From Acidimicrobiia bacterium (GTDB taxonomy: Bacteria; Actinomycetota; Acidimicrobiia; Acidimicrobiales; Poriferisodalaceae), in the NCBI GenBank assembly GCA_022820505.1, contig JAJEFK010000014.1, positions 144,206 to 185,371 of the forward strand: DNA of 41,166 nt, read 5' to 3'. This document shows, in pieces, positions 23,750 through 33,737 of the stretch. The position numbers and the translations under genes were made by a program. The stretch's first letter is position 1, and each line of letters begins with the position of its first letter. The notes below the pieces were generated by a model, which saw nothing but the letters and a program-made list of their open reading frames with translations, made no database searches and was not told the DNA's origin.

Positions 23750-25228
23750 ATGACCAGCAGCCAGATCGATCCCCGCACCCCCGTTCTTGTGGGCGCTGGA
23801 CAGTTCAAGCAGCGCCCCGAGGTTCCTGTCGAAGCGCTCGAGCCGGTCGCCATGATGGCCGAGGCACTGGCCGCGGCTGCGCAAGATGCTGGCGCACCGG
23901 CACTGACCAGCCGAGCCACCCACACCTGGGTCGTCAAGGGTGCCTGGCCGTATTCCGACCCTGCTGCGTTGCTGAACGAACGCTTCGGGGCCACTGGCAG
24001 GACCGGGCTCTCCACCGACGGCGGCAACACACCGCAATCGCTGGTGAATGAAGCCTGCCAACGCATCAGCGCCGGCGAAGCCGACATCGTGCTGATCGCC
24101 GGAGCGGAGGGCATCTGGAGCCGACGCCGGGCGCGTCGGGCAGACCAGCGCATTCCCTACACCGACCAGACCGATGTGCTGCCCGACGAGTATCTCGGCA
24201 AAGACGTCGTGATGAACAACAAGGTGGAAGCCGAACGCGGCCTGAGGGACCCGATCTGCCTCTACCCGGTATTCGAGTCGGCCTTCCGGGCATCGCGCGG
24301 CGAGTCGATGGACGCCCACCGCGACCGCGTTGCCGCGATGTGGGAGAGGTTCAACCAGGCAGCGGTGGCCAACCCGTACTCGTGGGTGCGCACGCCCATG
24401 ACGGCAGAGGAGATCCGCAATCCGAGTCCCGGCAACCGGCTCGTCGGCTTCCCCTACACGAAGTCGATGAACTCCAACTGGGATCTCGACTTGGCCGCTG
24501 CGCTCATCGTGTGCTCCGCGGAGGCGGCCACGGCCGCAGGGGTGCCCGCCGACCGCTGGGTATTCCACCATGCCGGCACGGACGGGCGCGACACCGATTT
24601 CGTGTCCAACCGGGGCGATCTGCACAGCTCCCCCGCCATCCGGGTGGCGGGCCGGCGGTCGATGGAGTTGGCCGGCGTTCACGTTGACGACATCGACTAC
24701 GTCGACCTGTACTCGTGCTTCCCCTCTGCGGTGCAGATCTCTGCCACCGAGCTCGGCCTCGGACTCGAGCGCGACCTGACGCTCACCGGCGGGCTCACCT
24801 TCGCCGGCGGGCCGCTCAACAACTACGTCACCCACTCCATCGCAACGATGGCAAACACGCTGCGCGAGAACCCGGGCAGCATCGGGCTCTGCTCGGCGAA
24901 CGGCGGCTACCTCACCAAGCACGCGTTCGGCATCTACTCGACCTCGCCGCCCTCCGACGGCTTCCGCCACGAAGACTGCCAACACGAGATCGACCAGTTC
25001 CCGTCGGTCGAGTTGGATGCCGCATACAGCGGCGACGCCACCATCGAGGCCTACACGGTCATGCACGGCCGGGAGGCGCCTGAAGTGGCCCTGGCAGCCG
25101 TGCGGACGCCAAACGGGCGGCAGTGGGCCCGCTGCAGCGACCCATCGCTCATGGACGAGATGACCCAGACCGAGTTCATCGGCACCGACGTGGTGGTCAG
25201 CGACGCCTTCGAGTTCGCACCGGCCTGA
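23750..25228 (+). CDS. thiolase-like protein, type 1 (TLP1-like) lacking catalytic Cys
   Basis: 492 residues, longer than ordinary thiolases (about 390). The thiolase fold is clear (TPVLVGAGQF, IVLIAGAE, VDLYSCFPSAVQIS, CSANGGYLTKHAFGIYST), but the site where the nucleophile Cys should sit reads DGGNTPQSLV (90-99), with no Cys. The extra C-terminal 100 residues (EAYTVMHG to VVVSDAF) fit the OB-fold-like add-on of mycobacterial TLP1. It may bind CoA esters without classical thiolytic activity, or use another residue. It is divergent from the J-domain gene. GAGG lies 10 nt before the ATG. Annotation as acetyl-CoA acetyltransferase would be misleading. Confidence 0.82.
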   Translation: MTSSQIDPRTPVLVGAGQFKQRPEVPVEALEPVAMMAEALAAAAQDAGAPALTSRATHTWVVKGAWPYSDPAALLNERFGATGRTGLSTDGGNTPQSLVNEACQRISAGEADIVLIAGAEGIWSRRRARRADQRIPYTDQTDVLPDEYLGKDVVMNNKVEAERGLRDPICLYPVFESAFRASRGESMDAHRDRVAAMWERFNQAAVANPYSWVRTPMTAEEIRNPSPGNRLVGFPYTKSMNSNWDLDLAAALIVCSAEAATAAGVPADRWVFHHAGTDGRDTDFVSNRGDLHSSPAIRVAGRRSMELAGVHVDDIDYVDLYSCFPSAVQISATELGLGLERDLTLTGGLTFAGGPLNNYVTHSIATMANTLRENPGSIGLCSANGGYLTKHAFGIYSTSPPSDGFRHEDCQHEIDQFPSVELDAAYSGDATIEAYTVMHGREAPEVALAAVRTPNGRQWARCSDPSLMDEMTQTEFIGTDVVVSDAFEFAPA

Positions 25229-25244
25229 GCGCTGGCGGGGGCAG

Positions 25245-25342
25245 GTGTCCACAAGACGCCTGCCCGATGCTCACATGTTGTCCACAAGCCGCGCCTGCAG
25301 ATAGCGGCGAGCTAGGGGACTTGGCCGCCCCCTTGTGGACAG
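25245..25342. promoter_or_regulatory. cluster of three DnaA-box-like sites upstream of ppk
   Basis: Three copies of the 10-mer TGTCCACAAG occur in under 100 bp: GTGTCCACA at 25245-25253, TTGTCCACA at 25278-25286 (exact actinobacterial DnaA box), and CTGTCCACA on the minus strand at 25342-25334. The third overlaps the putative ppk -35. Sequence match is direct; DnaA binding is an inference. Confidence 0.55.
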
Positions 25343-25362
25343 TGACACCGATTGCGTACTCT
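25333..25362 (+). promoter_or_regulatory. candidate ppk promoter
   Basis: TTGTGG (25333-25338), 18-nt spacer, TACTCT (25357-25362), about 63 bp before the ppk ATG. The -35 hexamer is inside the third DnaA-box-like site. Confidence 0.4.
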
Positions 25363-25425
25363 CACGGGCGCAGGGTGCTTCGCCCCGCTGTGCCTTGCAG
25401 TGACCGCACAGGGGCTTGAGCCGTC

Positions 25426-27528
25426 ATGTCCGCCGCCAACGGGGCCCGATCACCCAAGCGCTATCTCAATCGAGAGTTGTCTTGGCTGGACTTCAACCAT
25501 CGCGTCCTGGCACTCGCGCATGATCGAGAGCTGCCGCTCCTCGAGCGCATCAGGTTCGTGGCCATCCACGCGTCGAATCTCGACGAGTTCTTCCAGGTGC
25601 GCGTGCCCACGGTGCTCGACTCCATCGAGGCCGGGGTGCGTCAGGCCGGCGCGGACGGTCTGACCCCGCGAGAGCAGCTCGAGGGGATCCGGGCGGCCGC
25701 GGCCGGGCAGCTCCAGGATGCCTCGTCGCTGTTCGAGGACGAGCTGCGGCCGGCACTCGCTGCCGAGGGGATCTCCTTCGTCGAGCCCGACGATCTCGAT
25801 GCCACCAGCCGCGCCTGGATCGCCGAGCTCTTCAGCGAGCAGGTGTTCCCGGTGCTGACCCCGCTCGCCGTCGATCCGGCACATCCCTTTCCCTATATCT
25901 CGGACCTGTCGCTGAACCTCGCCGTCTTCGTCGAGCACTCGCGCAGCGGGCCGTCGTTCGCCCGCGTCAAGGTGCCGCCGATCCTGCCGCGCTTTCTGGC
26001 CCTGCCCGACGAGAATCGCTTCATCACGCTGGAGTCGGTGATCGCCTGGCATCTCGACGACCTGTTCCCGGGCGTGAAGCTGCTGAGCCACAGCACGTTC
26101 CGGGTCACCCGCGACGCCGATCTCGACATCGACGACACCGAGACCGACGATCTGCTCAAGCACATGGAGCTCGAGCTGCGCCAGCGGCGCTTCGGCGGCG
26201 CCGTGCGACTCGAGGCCGCGCCCGACCTGGGCAGTGACGCGCTGGACATGCTGGCTCGCGAGCTGAAGCTGACCCACGACGACGTCTACACCTCGAAAGG
26301 GCTGCTCGGCCTGTCAGACCTGTTCGAGCTGTACGGCATCGACCGCGACGATCTCAAGACGCCGCCGCACAACCCGCGGACGCCGCTGCCGCTGCGCGCC
26401 GCGACCGAAGCCAGTGCGCTGCTCGCCAGCGGCACCGCGAGCCGGCGGGGAGCCGCCGAGGAATCCGAAGCCGGCGTCGACTTCTTCGACGTCCTCAAGC
26501 GCCAGGACGTGCTGGTGCACCTGCCGTACGAGTCGTTCACCACCAGCCTCGACGCATTCATCCGCCAGGCCGCCGACGACCCCGACGTGCTGGCCATCAA
26601 GCTGACCATGTACCGGACCTCGGAGCGGACTCGACTCGTCGATTCGCTCATCCGGGCCGCGGAGCGGGGCAAGCAGGTCGTGGTGGTTGTGGAGCTGAAG
26701 GCCCGCTTCGACGAGCATGCCAACATTGAGTGGGCACGCATCCTGGAGCGCGCGGGCGTGCACGTGGCCTACGGCGTCGTTGGCCTGAAAACCCACTGCA
26801 AGCTGGCCATGGTGGTGAGGCGCGAGTCCCGGGGCATCGCCCACTACTGCTTCGTCGGCACCGGCAATTTCAACGCCGACACGGCCCGCATCTACGAGGA
26901 CTTCGGACTGCTCACTGCCGACAGGGACTTCGCAGCCGACGTGGCCGCGTTGTTCAACTCGCTCACCGGCTACAGCCGCAAGACCGACTACCGCAAGCTG
27001 GCCGTGGCACCGCACAGCCTGGGCCAATCGCTGGTCAAGCACATCGCAGCCGAGGCGGCCGAGCCCGACGGCCACATCTTCATGAAGATGAACGCCATCG
27101 TCGACAGCGAGGTGATCGACGCCCTGTATGAGGCCTCACAGCAGGGCTGCCGCATCGACCTCGTGGTGCGCGGCATCTGCTGCCTGGTCCCCGGCGTCGA
27201 GGGCATGAGCGAGAACATCTCGGTGCGCAGCATCGTGGGCCGCTTCCTGGAGCACAGCCGCGTGTACCGGTTCGGCAATCGCGACCGGGGCTACACGATC
27301 CTGCTGGGCTCAGCCGACGCCATGCCGCGCAACCTGCGCTACCGCGTCGAGGCGCTGGCGCCCGTGGAGGCGCCCGCACTCGTCAGCGAGCTCGTTGATC
27401 TCACCGACATGTACCTCGACGACGGCATTGCTCGCTGGGAGCTCGGCAGCGACGGCGAGTGGACCAAGCACTGCGGCACCGATCTGCACCAATCGATGCT
27501 GACCCTGCACGCCGACCGCCGCCGCTGA
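25426..27528 (+). CDS. ppk: polyphosphate kinase 1
   Basis: 700 residues, the usual PPK1 length. N-terminal RYLNRELSWLDFNHRVLALA and IHASNLDEFFQVRV are the family opening; the head domain follows; the two phospholipase-D-like C-terminal domains include DVLAIKLTMYRTSE, RFDEHANIEWA, HCKLAMVVRRE and GIAHYCFVGTGNFNADTARI, where His473 is the expected phosphohistidine. It reversibly polymerises ATP gamma-phosphate into polyphosphate at the membrane or in granules. ATG at 25426 begins MSAANGARSPKRYLNREL; upstream lie DnaA-box-like sites and a candidate promoter. Confidence 0.95.
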   Translation: MSAANGARSPKRYLNRELSWLDFNHRVLALAHDRELPLLERIRFVAIHASNLDEFFQVRVPTVLDSIEAGVRQAGADGLTPREQLEGIRAAAAGQLQDASSLFEDELRPALAAEGISFVEPDDLDATSRAWIAELFSEQVFPVLTPLAVDPAHPFPYISDLSLNLAVFVEHSRSGPSFARVKVPPILPRFLALPDENRFITLESVIAWHLDDLFPGVKLLSHSTFRVTRDADLDIDDTETDDLLKHMELELRQRRFGGAVRLEAAPDLGSDALDMLARELKLTHDDVYTSKGLLGLSDLFELYGIDRDDLKTPPHNPRTPLPLRAATEASALLASGTASRRGAAEESEAGVDFFDVLKRQDVLVHLPYESFTTSLDAFIRQAADDPDVLAIKLTMYRTSERTRLVDSLIRAAERGKQVVVVVELKARFDEHANIEWARILERAGVHVAYGVVGLKTHCKLAMVVRRESRGIAHYCFVGTGNFNADTARIYEDFGLLTADRDFAADVAALFNSLTGYSRKTDYRKLAVAPHSLGQSLVKHIAAEAAEPDGHIFMKMNAIVDSEVIDALYEASQQGCRIDLVVRGICCLVPGVEGMSENISVRSIVGRFLEHSRVYRFGNRDRGYTILLGSADAMPRNLRYRVEALAPVEAPALVSELVDLTDMYLDDGIARWELGSDGEWTKHCGTDLHQSMLTLHADRRR

Positions 27529-27569
27529 GCAGCCGTGCTCGCTCACGCGACCTGCCGGGACCTGTCTGG

Positions 27570-29519
<1,950 letters not shown>

Positions 29520-29527
29520 GTTCGCCG

Positions 29528-30289
29528 GTGCTGAGCAGCTTCGCCGGCGGCAGCCTCTTCGGCAGCCGCGTCGGTGATCCGCCGGCCGACGTGCTGGCGC
29601 TGCATGGCTGGGGCCGCAGCCACACCGACTTCGACACCGCCCTGACCGGTCTTGTCGAGTCGCGAGGCACTGCTGGCGCCATCGCCCTCGACCTGCCCGG
29701 TTTCGGCGCCAGCCCAGCGCCTGAAGCGCCGTGCGGCGCCGCCGGCTATGCCGAGATAATCCGTCCGGTGCTCGACGAATGCAGTCCGCGGGTCGTGCTG
29801 ATCGGCCACAGCTTCGGGGGACGGGTTGCGGTCGAGCTGGCAACGCGACTCCCAGACGCTGTCGCGGCGCTGGTGCTGTGCGGGGTGCCGCTGCTTCGAC
29901 GAGCCGACCGCCCCGCTGCGCGGCCAGCCCTGCGATACCGCCTAGCTCGGACGGCGCACCGGCGCGGCTTGCTCGGCGACGACGCCATGGAGCGCATGCG
30001 GCAGCGCTTCGGCAGCTCCGACTACCGGAGCGCGACGGGAGTCATGCGAGATGTGCTCGTGACCGTTGTCAACGAGACCTATGAAGCTCAGCTCGGCGAG
30101 ATCTCCCAGCCGGTGGAGCTGGTGTGGGGCGATCGCGACGAGTCGGCACCGGTGGAGGTAGCGCAGCGGGCGTGCGAGATCCTTGCCGACGCGCGACTGA
30201 CGGTCCTCGACGGCGTGGGACACTTCGTGCCGACCGAGGCTGCATCGTCGCTCACCGATGCCATTTCACGACGCCTCGACGTGCTGTGA
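29528..30289 (+). CDS. alpha/beta hydrolase (serine type)
   Basis: 253 residues. HGWGRSHTDF supplies the oxyanion hole, GHSFGGRVAVELA the Ser nucleophile elbow, WGDRDESAPVEVA the Asp and GVGHFVPTEA the His. The frame remains open far upstream, but that part is out-of-frame leuA; GTG at 29528, 8 bp after the leuA stop, begins MLSSFAGGSLFG. It may be transcribed with leuA or with the two ligase genes that follow (50-bp and 29-bp gaps). Substrate unknown; the link to cell-wall-type ligases makes a peptidase, esterase or acyltransferase role in envelope precursor handling possible. Confidence 0.8.
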   Translation: MLSSFAGGSLFGSRVGDPPADVLALHGWGRSHTDFDTALTGLVESRGTAGAIALDLPGFGASPAPEAPCGAAGYAEIIRPVLDECSPRVVLIGHSFGGRVAVELATRLPDAVAALVLCGVPLLRRADRPAARPALRYRLARTAHRRGLLGDDAMERMRQRFGSSDYRSATGVMRDVLVTVVNETYEAQLGEISQPVELVWGDRDESAPVEVAQRACEILADARLTVLDGVGHFVPTEAASSLTDAISRRLDVL

Positions 30290-30339
30290 CAACCTCTGAG
30301 ACGCGTGCCTAGCGAACGACTGCCTGCGAGCGGGATCAG

Positions 30340-31971
30340 ATGAACCAGATCGTACTGTGGACGTCGGTCGTCGCCGGCATGATCTCGGCCGTCCGCTGGC
30401 TGCGGGTCGCCCAGCGTGAGCACTACGGCGTCGGCCGGACGTCGCGATTCGCCCGGCGATGGTGGCTGCTCGACAGGAACAATCGCGTGCTGGCGCTGGC
30501 GGCCGCCGCCGGCGTGGTGCTGAGCGGCACGTTCTGGTGGGCGCCGGCGATCACTGCGGCCGCTGTCGCGGTCGGTCCGCAGGGCCTCGACATTCGGGGA
30601 CGGTCGAGCCCGCTGGCGTGGACCCGCCGACTCGCCACCGTGGCCATCACCTTGGCGCTGCTGTGGGCAGTGCTGGTGGGTGCAGGTCTGCTGGCCGGGC
30701 TGGCTGAACCGGTGGTGGCGGTGCTGCTCTTCGGCATGCCGCTGTGGGTGGACGTCTCGCTGGCGATCTTGGCGCCGCTCGAAGCTGTGCTGTCTCGCCG
30801 CTGGGTGCACCGCGCACAACAGCGGCTGGACGAGGTCGATCCCGTGCGGGTCGCGGTGACGGGTTCGTACGGCAAGACCACCATCAAGGGCTACCTGCGC
30901 CAGCTCGTGGAGGGATCCCGGGCGGTGGTGGCAACGCCCGCCAGCTTCAACAACACCGCAGGGATATGTCGCAGCGTCAACGAGCACTTGGTGCCCGGCA
31001 CCGAGGTGTTCGTCGCGGAGATGGGCACCTTCGGCGCAGGCGAGATCGCCGCCATGACCCGCTGGGTGCGCCCGTCGGTGTCGATACTGGCCTCGATCGG
31101 ACCGGTTCACCTCGAGCGCTTCGGCAGCCTCGACCGCATCGTGGCGGCCAAAGCGGAGATCTTCGCAACGAGCCGCACGGCAATTCTCAACATCGACGCC
31201 TACGGATTGAGCGCAGAAGCCGACCGGTTGGCCGCCTCGGGCTTGCGGGTCATCCGATGCTCGACACAGGATCCGAGCGCGGATGTGACCGTGCTGCCCG
31301 TCACTGCACCTGCCGACGTGCCGGCCAGCGCATTCGTGAACGAGGCCGCCGTCACGCGTCGCATCACCGTGTTCGGCAGGGAGATCGCCATCGGACCTAT
31401 CGGCGGCGCAGCGCCGGCGAACGTCGCTTGCGCCGTGGCTGCGGCATCGGTCCTGGGAGTCTCCGACGCAGACATCGCAAGCCGCTTGGGCGACCTGCCG
31501 ACGCCCGACCACCGCCGCACCGCCGGGCGCAGCCCCGGGGGGGTCATGGTCATCGACGACACCTACAACTCCAATCCAGCCGGGGCGCGCGCTGCGCTGT
31601 CCATGCTGGCGAACACCGATGCCGGACGGCGCGTGGTGGTCACGCCGGGCATGGTCGAGCTCGGCCGCAGCCAGGCGCACGAGAACCGCCAGCTCGGCGA
31701 GCATGCCGCCGAGATTGCCGACGACGTGATCATCGTGGGCCGGACCAACCGGGTTGCGCTGCTCGCCGGCGCTGCCGGCTGGGACAGGGCCACCGCGCGC
31801 CGAGCGACGCGCGGACGCAGCGCACACACCCTCGTCCACGACCGCACCGACGATCGCGCCACGGTTCGCTGCATGGCAAGCCGCGAGGATGCGGTGCACT
31901 GGGTGCGTGCGCATCTCGGCGCCGGCGACGCTGTCCTCTACGAGAACGACCTCCCCGACCACTATCCCTGA
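30340..31971 (+). CDS. membrane-anchored Mur-ligase-like protein (MurF-like)
   Basis: 543 residues. The first about 155 hold hydrophobic segments near 3-20, 50-78, 97-121 and 124-150, so several membrane helices replace the usual Mur N-terminal substrate domain. The ATP-binding centre follows: VAVTGSYGKTTIKGYL (P-loop about 175-181), FNNTAGICRSVNEHL, VFVAEMGTFGAGEIAAMT and the C-terminal DDTYNSNPAGARAAL typical of MurF. It probably forms an amide bond between a carboxyl-containing precursor and an amino acid or dipeptide. The D-Ala-D-Ala ligase-like gene starts 29 bp downstream, which suggests its product is the dipeptide used here. MurF proper is expected in the dcw cluster elsewhere, so this is likely a second system. 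Confidence 0.8.
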   Translation: MNQIVLWTSVVAGMISAVRWLRVAQREHYGVGRTSRFARRWWLLDRNNRVLALAAAAGVVLSGTFWWAPAITAAAVAVGPQGLDIRGRSSPLAWTRRLATVAITLALLWAVLVGAGLLAGLAEPVVAVLLFGMPLWVDVSLAILAPLEAVLSRRWVHRAQQRLDEVDPVRVAVTGSYGKTTIKGYLRQLVEGSRAVVATPASFNNTAGICRSVNEHLVPGTEVFVAEMGTFGAGEIAAMTRWVRPSVSILASIGPVHLERFGSLDRIVAAKAEIFATSRTAILNIDAYGLSAEADRLAASGLRVIRCSTQDPSADVTVLPVTAPADVPASAFVNEAAVTRRITVFGREIAIGPIGGAAPANVACAVAAASVLGVSDADIASRLGDLPTPDHRRTAGRSPGGVMVIDDTYNSNPAGARAALSMLANTDAGRRVVVTPGMVELGRSQAHENRQLGEHAAEIADDVIIVGRTNRVALLAGAAGWDRATARRATRGRSAHTLVHDRTDDRATVRCMASREDAVHWVRAHLGAGDAVLYENDLPDHYP

Positions 31972-32000
31972 CCGCCTCCGGTCCATGAGAACATGGCCCC

Positions 32001-33125
32001 ATGACCCGTCCCGGCGTGTGTTTCGGCGGACCGTCGCCTGAGCACGACATCTCGATCCTCACTGGCTTGCAGGCGGTGCATGCACTTGCCGATGCGGGGC
32101 GCAACCCGGTGGCGCTGTACTGGTCGCCGGTCGGCACGTGGCACGAGGTGCCGCCCGATATCGAGGCGTCGGCCTTCGCCGAGGGCCTGCCGCGCTCGGC
32201 ATCGGAGATCGAGCCCGCAGCACGCCCCGGCGGCGGATTCGTCCGTGCGGACCGGCGTCGCCGGCCAGTGCCGGTCGACGTCGTCGTCAACTGCTGTCAC
32301 GGCGGCCCGGGCGAGGACGGCGGCTTGCCGGCCCTGTTGGACCTGGCCGGCTTGGCATATACCGGTCCAGGGCAGCGCAGCGCGGCTGTCTGCATGGACA
32401 AGCTGGCGTTCAGCGGTGCCACCGAAGCGGCCGGGCTGCCCACGCTGCCGCTCTGGCTGCTCACCGAAGAGTCACCGAGCGATGATGCCGTGGCAGATCT
32501 GGCCGGCGTTCCGCTGATCGTCAAGCCGCGTTTCGGCGGGTCGTCCATCGGCATCGAGATTGTCGACGACCTCGCGACGGCGCGGGCGCTGGCGCGTTCG
32601 TCGCCGCTGCTGCGTGACGGCGCTGTCGTGCAGCGCTACCTCAGCGACATCACCGACCTGAACATCTCCGTACGCACCTGGCCGGAGCTGCGGCTGAGCG
32701 CCGTGGAACGGCCGCTGCGCAGCGACAGCACGATCTACACCTACGCCGAGAAGTACCTGACAGGCGAGGGCGGCATGGCCACGGCGCCGCGCGAGCTGCC
32801 GGCCGTGCTGCCCGCAGCCATCGAGTCATCCCTTCGCGCGGCGGCGGTGGAAGCAAGCCGCCTCGTGATGGCCCGGTCGGTCATGCGCATCGATTTCCTC
32901 TGGGATGGCGGCGACGACCCGAGCGGGTTGTGGGTGAACGAGATCAACCCGATCCCCGGCTCGCTGAGCTGGTACTTCTGGTCGCACGAGGGCGACAGCC
33001 TCATCGAGCTGCTCGACGACCTCATCGCCGAGGCGCTGGACGGGCCCGCTCGCCGCTTCGTCACCCAAGGCGCCGACGGCACAGCCCTGCGCTCCGTGGG
33101 GTCCATCGCCGCGAAGCTGGCGTAA
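32001..33125 (+). CDS. D-alanine--D-alanine ligase-like ATP-grasp protein
   Basis: 374 residues with ATP-grasp Ddl motifs: CFGGPSPEHDISILTG at the N-terminus, CHGGPGEDGGLPALLDL, AVCMDKLAFSGATEAAGLPT, IVKPRFGGSSIGIEIV, EKYLTGEGG and WVNEINPIPGSLSWYFW (metal-binding Glu/Asn). The usual Ddl ending EINTLPGF is EINPIPGS, and the ST-type loop differs, so the second substrate may not be D-Ala. Ddl joins two D-amino acids (or hydroxy acids in resistance enzymes). The gene directly follows a membrane Mur-ligase-like gene. Start ATG at 32001 has no strong Shine-Dalgarno. Confidence 0.85.
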   Translation: MTRPGVCFGGPSPEHDISILTGLQAVHALADAGRNPVALYWSPVGTWHEVPPDIEASAFAEGLPRSASEIEPAARPGGGFVRADRRRRPVPVDVVVNCCHGGPGEDGGLPALLDLAGLAYTGPGQRSAAVCMDKLAFSGATEAAGLPTLPLWLLTEESPSDDAVADLAGVPLIVKPRFGGSSIGIEIVDDLATARALARSSPLLRDGAVVQRYLSDITDLNISVRTWPELRLSAVERPLRSDSTIYTYAEKYLTGEGGMATAPRELPAVLPAAIESSLRAAAVEASRLVMARSVMRIDFLWDGGDDPSGLWVNEINPIPGSLSWYFWSHEGDSLIELLDDLIAEALDGPARRFVTQGADGTALRSVGSIAAKLA

Positions 33126-33248
33126 CGGCAGAGACCACAGCTGTCGGAGCGCGACGCGGACCGTCTGCGGGCTGCCCTCCCTCCCCCCAGATGGTGAGCA
33201 GGGTGCCGAAAAGTGCCCAAACCGCCGCGGCCGGCTCGCTGCGTCCTG

Positions 33249-33524
33249 TCAGGCGGCGGCGGTGCCGTTCTGGCGGCCGATCTGCGACAGGATGCCGTCG
33301 TGGCGGGCAACCGTCTGCTGCAGCGCGGCAATGTCGCTGCGCATGCCTTGCATCTCGCTTCGCACGGCTGCGAACTCGGTCTGCATCTCGGCTCGCAGGG
33401 AGCGGATCTCGGTGCGCAGGTCGGCGATGTCTGCCCTGATGCCGCGCATGAAGAAGAACAGCATGGCCAAGAACCCGGCCCCCAGCACGCTCACGATCGC
33501 TGCAATCACGGCAGAATCCATCAT
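33249..33524 (-). CDS. small membrane-anchored coiled-coil protein
   Basis: 91 residues. One N-terminal transmembrane helix (about 5-27, VIAAIVSVLGAGFLAMLFFF) is followed by a long heptad-rich helix (about 30-80, LRTEIRSLRAEMQTEF and on) and a short tail. GGAG lies 5 nt before the ATG at 33524 (ATGATG). No family is recognised; such proteins often oligomerise at the membrane. A candidate promoter lies about 50 bp upstream. It is on the same strand as the giant repeat gene, 213 bp downstream of it, so it may be expressed separately. Confidence 0.65.
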   Translation of the reverse strand: MMDSAVIAAIVSVLGAGFLAMLFFFMRGIRADIADLRTEIRSLRAEMQTEFAAVRSEMQGMRSDIAALQQTVARHDGILSQIGRQNGTAAA

Positions 33525-33571
33525 AATCGCTCCGCAGTCGACGCTCCCGCAGCCCCACGGCCGCGAACCTC

Positions 33572-33602
33572 AACCTAGACCTGCCCGAAACGTAGTTTCA
33601 AC
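33572..33602 (-). promoter_or_regulatory. candidate promoter for small coiled-coil protein
   Basis: On the minus strand TTGAAA (33602-33597), 19-nt spacer, TAGGTT (33577-33572), about 48 bp before the ATG. The region is AT-rich relative to its surroundings. Confidence 0.35.
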
Positions 33603-33737
33603 TTATTTCAGTTGACCTCAAGCGATTTCAGTCATCACAGCCTGCGACGCGGAAAATTTCAAGACATCCGTCCGGCATGACGGCAACTTGTTGAGTTCAC
33701 GAGAATCCAAACGCACAGAACAAACTCGCGGCTGGGG

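Noticed and set aside
25245..25342. Chromosome origin
   Set aside because: Only three boxes, no AT-rich unwinding stretch and no dnaA, dnaN or gyr genes nearby.
30088..31986. 632-codon minus-strand frame opposite the Mur-ligase gene
   Set aside because: Shadow frame; the plus strand has the P-loop and MurF motifs.
33668..33683. CCGTC-cggcat-GACGG hairpin after the giant gene as a terminator
   Set aside because: Stem is only 5 bp and no T-run follows on the minus strand.
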